This document shows positions 46,737-54,256 of a stretch of DNA of 64,000 nucleotides, one piece after another (positions within the stretch are counted from its first letter, which is position 1; each line of letters begins with the position of its first letter). A program made the translations under genes and the position numbers. Source of the stretch: Candidatus Saccharimonadota bacterium (GTDB taxonomy: Bacteria > Patescibacteriota > Saccharimonadia > Saccharimonadales > UBA4665); contig JARIHC010000004.1 in assembly GCA_029288485.1 (NCBI GenBank), positions 1-64,000 of the forward strand, written 5' to 3'. The notes beneath the pieces are model-generated. The model made no database searches. It was not told the origin of the DNA and was given only the letters and a program-made list of their open reading frames with translations.

Positions 46737-48245
46737 ATGAACTGGAAAATTATCGCCAAGTCACTGACGCACAAAGATATGCGCGGTCGCATTCTGGCAG
46801 TTCTTGGTATCATCCTCGTATTCCGCATTTTGGCTCATGTGCCAGTACCTCTGGGCAACCCGCAAACCTTGCACCAAGTGCTTCAAAACCTCTTTAATTC
46901 TCAGAACACGCCTCAGCTGTTAAATATTATCAATGTCTTATCCGGCGGAGCGCTAGCAAACTTTTCTATTATGATCGCCGGCCTGGGGCCGTATATCAAC
47001 GCCTCAATTATTATGCAGCTGCTGACTAAAGCTATACCGCAGTTGGAGGCTTTGCAAAAAGAAGGCGAATTCGGCCAAAAGAAAATTAATCAATATACCC
47101 GCATTTTGACGTTGCCGCTTGCTATTATTCAAGCTGTCGGATCTATTTACCTAATTCGTCAAGCTGCTCAGAGCATAGGTGGAGTTGGCGATATTACTGC
47201 TAATGCGCATTTAGCTCAGTGGATATTGATGGTAGCCGCACTGACGGGTGGTTCAATGCTTTTAATGTGGCTCGGTGAACTTGTTACAGAGCAGAGTGTT
47301 GGCAATGGTATATCGCTCCTCATTACAGTAGGCATTGTGAGCCGCTTGCCCGCCGACATTGCTCAAATATTCAGCACAGTTGTTAAGAAAGGGCATAACT
47401 TTGTGTTGTCTGGCCATACGTTGCCATTTAACAAAAGCGGGTTAATAGCTGGCTTAGCTATATTTGTCTCTGTAGTCGGGGTAACTTGGTTAGTGGTGAT
47501 GCTCAATGAAGCGGCGCGTAACTTGACCGTTAATTATGCTAAACGCGTGCAAGGCAATCGCACGTATGGCGGCATAACTACTATTCTGCCAGTTAAGTTG
47601 ATTACGGCGGGCGTGGTGCCGATTATATTTGCTGTAGCATTCTTAAGCGTACCTAGTTTTGCTGGGCAGCTACTGAGCGGTAGCAGCAACGCTCACTGGG
47701 CGCAGCTCGGCCAGAATTTAGTGACGTGGTTCCAAACACCGTCAGCTCAGACTTTCGCTACCGAGGGCCTTAAAGCCTATATTTATCCAGTTACTTACTT
47801 TTTACTAGTATTCGTCTTTACTTTCTTCTACACCAGCATTACCTTTAATTCTAAAGAAATAGCCGAAAACCTACACAAACAAGGCGGCTTTATAGAAGGC
47901 GTTCGTTCTGGTAATCAGACCGAAAAGTATTTAGGGAAAATCGTTAACCGTTTGACGCTATTTGGTGCATTAAGTCTTGGGCTTCTAGCAGTCATGCCAG
48001 TGATCGCGCAAGTATTTATATCCGCTAATATTACTATCGGTGGCACCAGCGTGCTAATCTTGGTCTCCGTAGCCTTGCAGACATTACGTGCTGTAGAGTC
48101 GCGAGCCCTAATGGTAACTTATGATCAATACTCTCAACCGGATTTCTTTTATGAGCCGGAAGCGCCCGCTGATGCGGCCACTGGAGGCCGCCGCCTGAAG
48201 TTTGGACCGCGTTTACTGAAGCGCGGCAAATCTTCAAAAGACTAG
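46737..48245 (+). CDS. secY: Protein translocase subunit SecY
   Basis: Channel-forming subunit of the Sec translocon, 502 residues, about ten membrane helices. Family markers are the plug-side motif GLGPYINASIIMQLLT and the cytoplasmic loop EQSVGNGISLLI. The C-terminal cytoplasmic tail is longer than usual and Arg/Lys-rich (about 50 residues). No adk or map gene follows, although both often lie between secY and infA. Confidence 0.97.
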   Translation: MNWKIIAKSLTHKDMRGRILAVLGIILVFRILAHVPVPLGNPQTLHQVLQNLFNSQNTPQLLNIINVLSGGALANFSIMIAGLGPYINASIIMQLLTKAIPQLEALQKEGEFGQKKINQYTRILTLPLAIIQAVGSIYLIRQAAQSIGGVGDITANAHLAQWILMVAALTGGSMLLMWLGELVTEQSVGNGISLLITVGIVSRLPADIAQIFSTVVKKGHNFVLSGHTLPFNKSGLIAGLAIFVSVVGVTWLVVMLNEAARNLTVNYAKRVQGNRTYGGITTILPVKLITAGVVPIIFAVAFLSVPSFAGQLLSGSSNAHWAQLGQNLVTWFQTPSAQTFATEGLKAYIYPVTYFLLVFVFTFFYTSITFNSKEIAENLHKQGGFIEGVRSGNQTEKYLGKIVNRLTLFGALSLGLLAVMPVIAQVFISANITIGGTSVLILVSVALQTLRAVESRALMVTYDQYSQPDFFYEPEAPADAATGGRRLKFGPRLLKRGKSSKD

Positions 48246-48313
48246 CCAATCGTGTTATTATAGGGGTGATAGATCGCCCTAGAGCGGCGGGATTATTAAA
48301 GTGGATAAAACAC

Positions 48314-48343
48314 TTTACAAGTCGCTAGGGGAACTGCTATAAT
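48314..48343 (+). promoter_or_regulatory. infA promoter
   Basis: TTTACA (48314-48319), 18 bases, TATAAT (48338-48343). The ATG at 48359 lies 15 bases after the -10, so the leader would be about eight or nine bases, without a Shine-Dalgarno sequence. It starts the infA-rpmJ-rpsM-rpsK-rpsD-rpoA-rplQ group. Confidence 0.7.
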
Positions 48344-48358
48344 TGACAAGTTATATTT

Positions 48359-48580
48359 ATGGCAGCCAACAAGGAAGTTATCGAGCTGACGGGAACAATC
48401 GTCGAAACGCTGCCCGGGACCCAGTTTCGGGTAGAGCTTGAGAACGGTCATAAAATTATAGCTCATGTTGCAGGTAAGATGCGGAAACATTTTATCCGAA
48501 TCGTTCCCGGTGACAGCGTTACGGTCGAGTTGACCCCTTACGATCTTACGAAGGGAAGAATCACCTATCGCAAAGGTTAA
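48359..48580 (+). CDS. infA: Translation initiation factor IF-1
   Basis: OB-fold initiation factor that occupies the 30S A site, 73 residues, normal length. The family pattern [20 protein letters not shown] and the C-terminal [10 protein letters not shown]-like [13 protein letters not shown] are present. If mRNAs here are often leaderless, IF-1 acts in an initiation mode that depends little on the Shine-Dalgarno interaction. That last point is inference. Confidence 0.96.
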   Translation: MAANKEVIELTGTIVETLPGTQFRVELENGHKIIAHVAGKMRKHFIRIVPGDSVTVELTPYDLTKGRITYRKG

Positions 48581-48630
48581 TACCGCCTATAAGGCAGTGA
48601 GTCAATGCTAGAAAAGGAGCAAAGATCCGC

Positions 48631-48747
48631 ATGAAAGTGCGTGCCAGTGTCAAGAAGATCAGTCCAGACGACAAGATAGTCCGCCGAAAAGGGCGGCTTT
48701 ATGTCATTAACAAGAGCAAACCTAAGCACAAGCAAAGGCAGGGTTAA
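48631..48747 (+). CDS. rpmJ: Ribosomal protein L36, zinc-free form
   Basis: 38 residues, ATG 48631 to TAA 48747, preceded by AAAAGGAGC. The start MKVRASVKK and the end KPKHKQRQG are those of L36. The three zinc-binding cysteines of the common form (C11, C14, C27) are S11, D14 and N27 here; only the His remains. L36 is the smallest ribosomal protein and stabilises the 50S central protuberance base. Confidence 0.95.
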   Translation: MKVRASVKKISPDDKIVRRKGRLYVINKSKPKHKQRQG

Positions 48748-48749
48748 TA

Positions 48750-49136
48750 GTGGCTAGAATTTCCGGTGTAACCATTCCAGACGACAAACAAACGTGGGTA
48801 GCTCTTACTTATGTTCACGGTATTGGTCAAAAGAGTGCCTACGACATTTTAAATAAGGCCGGTATTGAGGCTACGACTCGGGTTAAAGATTTGACTGACG
48901 CCGAAATTGGTAAAATTCAAGACATAATTGGTGCTGATTATGTCGTAGAAGGCGAATTACAGCGACTAGTTAGCGGTAATATCAAGCGTCTTAAGGACAT
49001 TAAATCTTATCGCGGCCAGCGCCACGCCATGCACTTACCGTCTCGCGGCCAGCGCACTAAGACTAATGCTCGCACTCGGCGCGGTAAGAAAGTAACGGTT
49101 GGCGGCACAGCCAAGAAAGCGCCGTCTAAGACTTAG
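48750..49136 (+). CDS. rpsM: Ribosomal protein S13
   Basis: 30S head protein that contacts the P-site tRNA and the 50S subunit, 128 residues. It starts at GTG 48750, two bases after rpmJ, giving MARISGVTIPDDK. The C-terminal RGQRTKTNARTRRG is conserved. Confidence 0.96.
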   Translation: MARISGVTIPDDKQTWVALTYVHGIGQKSAYDILNKAGIEATTRVKDLTDAEIGKIQDIIGADYVVEGELQRLVSGNIKRLKDIKSYRGQRHAMHLPSRGQRTKTNARTRRGKKVTVGGTAKKAPSKT

Positions 49137-49145
49137 GACTATATT

Positions 49146-49631
49146 ATGGCAGATGAAGACGTAAAGACTACCAATAAAGACGAAGAAAAGCCGGAAGTTC
49201 CGGCAACTGATAGTGCTGCAGAATCTAAAGAAGCATCAGCTAAGAAGCCAGCGGCTCGCCGTGGCAAAAAGGCTAAACGCTCGGTGCCGCATGGTCAGAT
49301 GCATGTTTTAGCAACCTTTAATAACACCATAGTTACTTTTACTGACGCTAAAGGTAATGCACTGACTTATTCAAGCGCTGGCGCCTGCGGTTTTCGAGGC
49401 TCTAAAAAGGGCACTGCTTACGCTGCTCAGGTAGCTGCCGAGCGAGCTGCTACTGCAGTCAAGCAACAATTTGGTTTAAGCAAGGCTGACGTATTTATAA
49501 AAGGTATTGGGTTAGGGCGCGACGCAGCTGTACGTACTCTAAGCGGTATGGATATAACAGTTGAGAGCATTCATGATGTAACCGGTGTGCCGCATGGCGG
49601 CGTACGGCCGAGAAAGGCGCGGAGAGTATAG
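49146..49631 (+). CDS. rpsK: Ribosomal protein S11 with acidic N-terminal extension
   Basis: 30S platform protein. 161 residues: about 40 acidic, then Lys-rich residues precede the core starting near GQMHVLATFNNTIVT. The core ends with the invariant GVRPRKARRV. S11 in most bacteria is about 129 residues. Confidence 0.96.
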   Translation: MADEDVKTTNKDEEKPEVPATDSAAESKEASAKKPAARRGKKAKRSVPHGQMHVLATFNNTIVTFTDAKGNALTYSSAGACGFRGSKKGTAYAAQVAAERAATAVKQQFGLSKADVFIKGIGLGRDAAVRTLSGMDITVESIHDVTGVPHGGVRPRKARRV

Positions 49632-49634
49632 ACC

Positions 49635-50255
49635 ATGGCTAGAGATCGCCAATCGATAGTAAAGATGAGCCGCCGCGAGGGTTATGCGCTACATCCTAAA
49701 GCCCACAAAGCTCTAGTTAAACGAACTTCGGCTCCTGGCAAAAGCCCTCAAGCTCGCGGTCCCCGCGGACGAGCTAGCCAATATGCTTTACAGCTACGTG
49801 AAAAACAGAAGGTTAAGCGCTTATATGGATTGCTTGAAAGGCAGTTTAGCAACTTAATGAAAGAGGCCAGCCGAAGCCGCGGGCAATCCGGCCAGGTGCT
49901 ATTGCAACTTTTAGAGCGCCGCGCTGATAACGCAATTTATCGTGCAGGTTTTGCGCCGAGCCGCCGAGCCGCTCGTCAGTTAGTTACTCACGGACACTTT
50001 CTGCTGAATGGTCGCCGCGTAGATGTTCCGTCTATTCGCCTGAAGCCTGGCGATACATTAGCTGCCCGACCTCATGCCCTCAAGACCGAATACTTCAAGC
50101 ACATTGACGATAACAGCCCTGCACCCAGCGAAATCCCTGCCTGGCTGAAAGTTAATCGTAAGAAACTCGAGCTGTCAGTTGCGGCCTTGCCGTCTCGCGA
50201 TGACGCCGAACTTGATATCAATGAACAGTTAATTGTCGAGTATTACTCGCGATAA
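49635..50255 (+). CDS. rpsD: Ribosomal protein S4
   Basis: Primary 16S rRNA-binding protein with an S4 domain (RRADNAIYRAGFAPSRRAAR), 206 residues. The N-terminal part has no cysteines, so this is the zinc-free form. It is followed by rpoA after 19 bases containing AAGGAG. Confidence 0.97.
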   Translation: MARDRQSIVKMSRREGYALHPKAHKALVKRTSAPGKSPQARGPRGRASQYALQLREKQKVKRLYGLLERQFSNLMKEASRSRGQSGQVLLQLLERRADNAIYRAGFAPSRRAARQLVTHGHFLLNGRRVDVPSIRLKPGDTLAARPHALKTEYFKHIDDNSPAPSEIPAWLKVNRKKLELSVAALPSRDDAELDINEQLIVEYYSR

Positions 50256-50274
50256 AAGAAGGAGATATACGCCT

Positions 50275-51225
50275 ATGTCAAACAACATTCACACGCCCGG
50301 CCTGGTAAAGGTAGACGAGCACTCAGCTACCAGCGCCACACTGGCTATTGAGCCTTTGCACAGCGGCTACGGCATGACTCTCGGCAACAGCTTGCGCCGG
50401 GTACTTTTATCTAGCATCTCCGGTGCTGCCGTTACGGCGTTCAAAATAGAGGGAGTTACGCACGAATTTACTGCTGTTAAAGGTGTTAAGGAAGACGTTG
50501 TTGACATTATGCTGAGGCTTAAAGGCGTGCGTTTCCGCGTATACGGTAGCGAAGCTCAAGAACTGCGCATTACCAAATCAGGCAAGGGTGTTGTGACGGC
50601 TAAAGACATTCAAACTAATGCTGATGTAGAAGTTGTTAACCCAGATCACGTAATCGCTACAATTGACGACGCTAAAGGTAAACTGGTGGTTGACTTGCGT
50701 GTCGAGGTTGGCCGCGGCTACCGAACTATCGAAGAGGGATCTGCGAAAAAGTCTAGCGACATGATTGCTTTAGACGCAGTCTTCAGCCCGGTGCTTAGGG
50801 TTCGTTACAAAGTGCAGAACACACGCGTTGGCCAAATTACAGACCTAGACAAGCTATTGATTACTATCGATACTGATGGTTCTATCTCCCCGCAAGATGC
50901 ATTTGAGGAGGCTTCAGCTATTCTCATTAACCAATACACCGCTCTAGCTGGCAAGACGCGCGTAGAGAACGAAGAGCCGGTAAGTAGCGAAGGCAGCGAC
51001 TCTCAGTTCGGCAGCGATGTAATCGGCGACGAGCCAACCGCTCTAGACACTTCAATCGAAGATCTGAATTTGTCCGCCCGTACTACAAACGCGTTAATTA
51101 ATAACGACATCCATACTATTCGCGACCTTTTTGCCTTAAACGATGTTGAGTTGCGCGATCTAAAGGGTTTTGGCAGCAAAGCTCTGGACGAAGTTAAAGA
51201 AAAACTAGCGGAGTTGGAGCTCTAA
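50275..51225 (+). CDS. rpoA: DNA-directed RNA polymerase subunit alpha
   Basis: 316 residues. The N-terminal dimerisation domain has the EPLHSGYGMTLGNSLRRVLLSS signature split over residues about 20-45; the C-terminal domain (about 255-316, LNLSARTTNALINNDI onward) has the helix-hairpin-helix that contacts UP elements and activators. ATG 50275 is chosen because AAGGAGATATA lies eight bases upstream; an in-frame ATG 14 codons earlier is within rpsD. Confidence 0.97.
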   Translation: MSNNIHTPGLVKVDEHSATSATLAIEPLHSGYGMTLGNSLRRVLLSSISGAAVTAFKIEGVTHEFTAVKGVKEDVVDIMLRLKGVRFRVYGSEAQELRITKSGKGVVTAKDIQTNADVEVVNPDHVIATIDDAKGKLVVDLRVEVGRGYRTIEEGSAKKSSDMIALDAVFSPVLRVRYKVQNTRVGQITDLDKLLITIDTDGSISPQDAFEEASAILINQYTALAGKTRVENEEPVSSEGSDSQFGSDVIGDEPTALDTSIEDLNLSARTTNALINNDIHTIRDLFALNDVELRDLKGFGSKALDEVKEKLAELEL

Positions 51226-51696
51226 ATGCATCGCCACGGCTACCAGGGTCGTAAACTGCACCGCGAGCGCGATCAGCGTCGGGCGTTGATTAAAGGCTTG
51301 GCTGATTCGCTAGTTAAATATGAATCTATAGAGACTACTTTGCCGAAGGCCAAAGAAGTCGTACCATACGTAGAAAAGCTCATTACCAAAGCTAAAAAAG
51401 GCGGTTTGCATAATAGACGTCAAGTTCTAAGCGGTTTGCAGACAGTTGCTAGCGCACACAAGCTAGTTGATGAAATTGCGCCTAAACTAAAGGGGCGTGT
51501 TAGCGGCCACTTACGTATCGAAAAGACTCGTTCTCGCCGCGGTGACAACGCTCAATTGGCTCGTATCAGTTTTGTGGATGATCTAAAGGCTGCGCCAGTT
51601 GCTAAAAAAGCCGAAGCGGTCGCAGAAGAGCCTACACGGCAAGCTGTTAAGAAGCCGCTAGTCAAGAAGGCGGCCGCCAAGAAGGGGGCTAAATAG
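51226..51696 (+). CDS. rplQ: Ribosomal protein L17 with C-terminal extension
   Basis: 50S protein at the exit side. The core (MHRHGYQGRKLHRERDQRRAL onward, split by the conserved LVKYESIETT) covers about 115 residues; about 40 Ala/Lys/Glu-rich residues follow. The ATG directly follows the rpoA stop and the TAG overlaps the rplM GTG. Confidence 0.96.
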   Translation: MHRHGYQGRKLHRERDQRRALIKGLADSLVKYESIETTLPKAKEVVPYVEKLITKAKKGGLHNRRQVLSGLQTVASAHKLVDEIAPKLKGRVSGHLRIEKTRSRRGDNAQLARISFVDDLKAAPVAKKAEAVAEEPTRQAVKKPLVKKAAAKKGAK

Positions 51697-52136
51697 TGAA
51701 GACTTATAGCGCCAAACCAGCAGATATAGACCGCAAATGGTACATAGTAGATGCTTCTGAAGCGCCGCTAGGCCGCTTAGCTACTCAAATAGCGTTGTTA
51801 TTAACTGGTAAAGGCAAGCCGCAGTTTACTAAACATATTGATTGCGGCGACTACGTAGTGGTTATCAATGCTGCTAATCTAGTTGTGACCGGCGGTAAAG
51901 AAGAAAAGAAGCTTTATCATCATCATTCGGGATACCCCGGCGGCATCAAACAAGCTACACTGGCTGATAAGCAAGCTAAAGATCCGGCGTTTGCGATTAC
52001 TCATGCCGTCCGCGGCATGCTGCCTGTTAATAAATTACGCGCCGAGCGTTTAAAGCGGCTTAAAGTATATGCTGGCAACGAGCATCAGCACGAGGCTCAA
52101 AAGCCGGAAGCTATATCTGTAAAGGATGGTAAATAA
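51696..52136 (+). CDS. rplM: Ribosomal protein L13
   Basis: Early 50S assembly protein, 146 residues. It starts at GTG 51696 overlapping the rplQ stop. Family markers are WYIVDASEAPLGRLA and YHHHSGYPGG. It forms the usual pair with rpsI. Confidence 0.96.
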   Translation: MKTYSAKPADIDRKWYIVDASEAPLGRLATQIALLLTGKGKPQFTKHIDCGDYVVVINAANLVVTGGKEEKKLYHHHSGYPGGIKQATLADKQAKDPAFAITHAVRGMLPVNKLRAERLKRLKVYAGNEHQHEAQKPEAISVKDGK

Positions 52137-52138
52137 GC

Positions 52139-52537
52139 ATGGCTAAAAATTCATATTTTTACGCTTTAGGGCGTCGTAAAAGCGCTACTGCGCGTGTTCG
52201 TTTGCAAGGTGGCAAGGGCGCCATTACTATTAACGCTAAACCAGCAGAAGAATACCTGGCCGATAGCAAACACTTGCTTAATAAACTGCAGCAACCGTTT
52301 ACTGTGCTCGATCAGGCTAATAAATTCGACATCACTGTAGTAGTTTCCGGCGGCGGCCACGATGGCCAGGTAGAAGCTATTCGCTTAGGCATAGCTAAGG
52401 CGTTAGTCCAAATGAATGAAGATTTCAAGAGTACGCTTAAGCGTGCCGACTTGCTCAGCCGCGACTCGCGCGAGAAAGAGCGTAAAAAGTTCGGACTCAA
52501 AGGCGCTCGCAAGCAACGTCAGTTTACCAAACGCTAA
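52139..52537 (+). CDS. rpsI: Ribosomal protein S9
   Basis: 30S protein whose C-terminal tail contacts the P-site tRNA; 132 residues. YALGRRKSATARVRL and the invariant C-terminal KKFGLKGARKQRQFTKR are present. It is the last ribosomal protein gene of the supercluster. Confidence 0.97.
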   Translation: MAKNSYFYALGRRKSATARVRLQGGKGAITINAKPAEEYLADSKHLLNKLQQPFTVLDQANKFDITVVVSGGGHDGQVEAIRLGIAKALVQMNEDFKSTLKRADLLSRDSREKERKKFGLKGARKQRQFTKR

Positions 52538-52549
52538 GAGGACGCCGCT

Positions 52550-52984
52550 ATGGCATCTAAAGAACTTCTCGTCGCTACGGCCTACCAATCTCACGTTAGC
52601 CGATCCACTAACAAACTCCACGCAAGCTATATCGACTGGTTGAACAAAATGCTCGAGGGACTTGAAGGCCAAGGCTACAGCGTATCTAATGCCCTGCGCG
52701 ACAACAACTTTCGGATTGAAAACAATCCTGTGGCTGCTCACGAATATGATATTTCCCGTGTCCGTATTTGCGATGCGTTTATCGGCGTCTTAGACGAAAT
52801 AGGGTCGCGAGGTGTTCAAACTGGCATCGGTAGGGCGGAAATGCTGGGTAAGCCTATTATGCTGGCTCATACTGGAGTAGTAGGACTCGATACTTTTAAT
52901 CGTTCTTTAGTTGAGGCCGGTGCGGCGCACGAAATATCAATGCCTATAGATTATGATCAACTGGCCAATATAATTGGCGGCTAG
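52550..52984 (+). CDS. Nucleoside 2-deoxyribosyltransferase-like protein
   Basis: 144 residues. The layout resembles the nucleoside 2-deoxyribosyltransferase/TIR-like fold: a first strand LLVATAYQS, then a central D-I-S-R-V-R-I-C-D-A-F-I-G-V-L-D and G-R-A-E-M-L-G-K-P-I-M-L, corresponding to the family's aspartate strand and E-x-G-x-A-x4-K-P helix. The catalytic Glu is uncertain, since the usual GxEIGYA reads GIGRAEM. It begins 12 bases after rpsI, so it is read with rplM-rpsI. It may act in nucleotide salvage, which is inference. Confidence 0.45.
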   Translation: MASKELLVATAYQSHVSRSTNKLHASYIDWLNKMLEGLEGQGYSVSNALRDNNFRIENNPVAAHEYDISRVRICDAFIGVLDEIGSRGVQTGIGRAEMLGKPIMLAHTGVVGLDTFNRSLVEAGAAHEISMPIDYDQLANIIGG

Positions 52985-53013
52985 TTGACAAAGAATTATT
53001 TAGGGTGTACATT
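52985..53013 (+). promoter_or_regulatory. Promoter of the aromatic attenuator-DAHP synthase-trpS unit
   Basis: Perfect TTGACA (52985-52990), 17 bases, TACATT (53008-53013). The leader peptide ATG is at 53021, seven bases after the -10, so the leader peptide would be translated from the very 5' end of the RNA. Confidence 0.8.
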
Positions 53014-53020
53014 AGCTCTC

Positions 53021-53095
53021 ATGTCAACACAGCGCTATAACCATTTTTGGTTTGCCGTCCCCTTACGAGGCGGTAGTTTCTCTGTGTCTGCATAA
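53021..53095 (+). CDS. Aromatic-rich leader peptide of an attenuator
   Basis: A 24-codon ORF, ATG 53021 to TAA 53093-53095, product MSTQRYNHFWFAVPLRGGSF followed by SVSA. Codons 6, 9, 10 and 11 are Tyr, Phe, Trp and Phe. Codon 12 is the first base triplet of attenuator arm 1, the position expected for ribosome-stalling control. There is no ribosome-binding site; the start coincides with the predicted transcript start, as for other leaderless genes in this window. Confidence 0.75.
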   Translation: MSTQRYNHFWFAVPLRGGSFSVSA

Positions 53096-53140
53096 ATAAG
53101 TTAAGCATCCAGGAATCAACCGCCGTCCAGGCGGTTTTTT
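53054..53140 (+). promoter_or_regulatory. Four-arm transcription attenuator with intrinsic terminator
   Basis: Arm 1 GCCGTCC (53054-53060) pairs with arm 2 GGCGGT (53069-53074) through CCGTC/GGCGG. Arm 2 pairs perfectly over six bases with arm 3 ACCGCC (53119-53124), forming the antiterminator. Arm 3, as AACCGCC (53118-53124), pairs with arm 4 GGCGGTT (53130-53136) around loop GTCCA, and the stem runs into TTTTTT (53135-53140), an intrinsic terminator. A ribosome stalled at the Phe-Trp-Phe codons would mask arm 1 and let 2:3 form. Confidence 0.8.
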
Positions 53141-53161
53141 AATACATTTAAGAAGGAAATT

Positions 53162-54241
53162 ATGACAGAAGCGCCCGCTAGCCCAAACACTGCTGAACTC
53201 AGAGATGAATATGGTATTGAACTAAGCACGCAGTTAGCTGTGCTTGAGACAGCTGATGCCGTCAGTTTGAAACTTAAAGGTCCTGATGGCGGTTTGGTGG
53301 CAATTATTGGTGGCTGCGCTATGACAGGAGATAAGTTTGCCGTTGAATACGAAGGCCGCCGAATTGCCAACTTTAGCGCCGAATACGTAGAACATGGACC
53401 TACAGTGTTGCATCGTACCCCGCCATGGAAACCACGCACCAATCCCGATAGCTGGCATGGTGAAGAGACTAGTAATCCTGCCGGTGCATACCAAACACTC
53501 GCTCGCTTAGCAACCGATAACGCTAACGTGGCTATCGAACTTGCCAGTCAAGCTCACATAGCTCGTTACGGTCCTATGGTTTCATTTGGCTGGATAGGTA
53601 GCCGTAAGGTAGAAGATAATCGGCTGGTGCGAATGCTAGCTATCCGAGATCCTAAGCTGCCGCTTGGCATCAAGAACGGCATAGACGGGAAGATTGAAAC
53701 AGCCCTAGAGAGCGTCAGCATGGTGAATGAGATACGAAGCAACGTTTCCGACGCCGCGCCAGCTATATTAATTTACCGTGGTGGACAGAACGCCGTGACA
53801 CCCGAAGATTGGCAAGCAATGTATCGGCGTGCGTTAGATATGACAGAGGGCAGGCTGATAGTTGATGTTGCTCATGGAAGCGAAATGGCTCACGATCCAG
53901 CTCGTCAATTTAATAAGTCTATGGCAGGTCAAATGCTGGCCATGGAAGCCGTGATTAATGTAGCCGACCGAGGAGAGTTGCCGGCCGGGATCATGATTGA
54001 AGCAAGTGACATTCAGATTGATGACCCTCGTCATATAACCGACCCCAACATCCCGCTTAGTGTTGCATTTGACGGCATCGATCAGCTTAACAGTAGAAAA
54101 ATAGGTCGAGTTAAAATTAATTCCGAGGAAAAGGTTTCGCGAGAAGATTTTACAGATAAAGTGGTCCGAGTGTCTGCGTTAATTGAGAATGCGCAAAATA
54201 CCGCCCGTAGGATGCTGCACCCTCAAAATGCGCTATACTAA
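53162..54241 (+). CDS. aroF: DAHP synthase-like protein (class I AroF/G family)
   Basis: 3-deoxy-D-arabino-heptulosonate-7-phosphate synthase family, which joins phosphoenolpyruvate and erythrose 4-phosphate in the first step of aromatic synthesis. In 359 residues it keeps the metal-ligand Cys (C52 in IGGCAMTGD), the substrate loop KPRT, GIKNGIDG, YRGG, the ligand His (H238 in VDVAHGS) and the ligand Glu (E280 in IMIEAS). The fourth ligand region, T-D-A-C-x-G in Escherichia coli, reads SVAFDG, so the Asp is shifted or lost. AAGAAGGAAA precedes the ATG. No other shikimate gene is in the window. The attenuator supports a role tied to aromatic amino acids. Confidence 0.75.
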   Translation: MTEAPASPNTAELRDEYGIELSTQLAVLETADAVSLKLKGPDGGLVAIIGGCAMTGDKFAVEYEGRRIANFSAEYVEHGPTVLHRTPPWKPRTNPDSWHGEETSNPAGAYQTLARLATDNANVAIELASQAHIARYGPMVSFGWIGSRKVEDNRLVRMLAIRDPKLPLGIKNGIDGKIETALESVSMVNEIRSNVSDAAPAILIYRGGQNAVTPEDWQAMYRRALDMTEGRLIVDVAHGSEMAHDPARQFNKSMAGQMLAMEAVINVADRGELPAGIMIEASDIQIDDPRHITDPNIPLSVAFDGIDQLNSRKIGRVKINSEEKVSREDFTDKVVRVSALIENAQNTARRMLHPQNALY

Positions 54242-54256
54242 GTGCTAGAGAACAAT

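Noticed and set aside
53096-53161. T-box riboswitch before the DAHP synthase-trpS unit
   Set aside because: No T-box sequence (AGGGTGGNACCGCG type) or specifier stem is visible, whereas a leader peptide with aromatic codons and four alternating arms is present.
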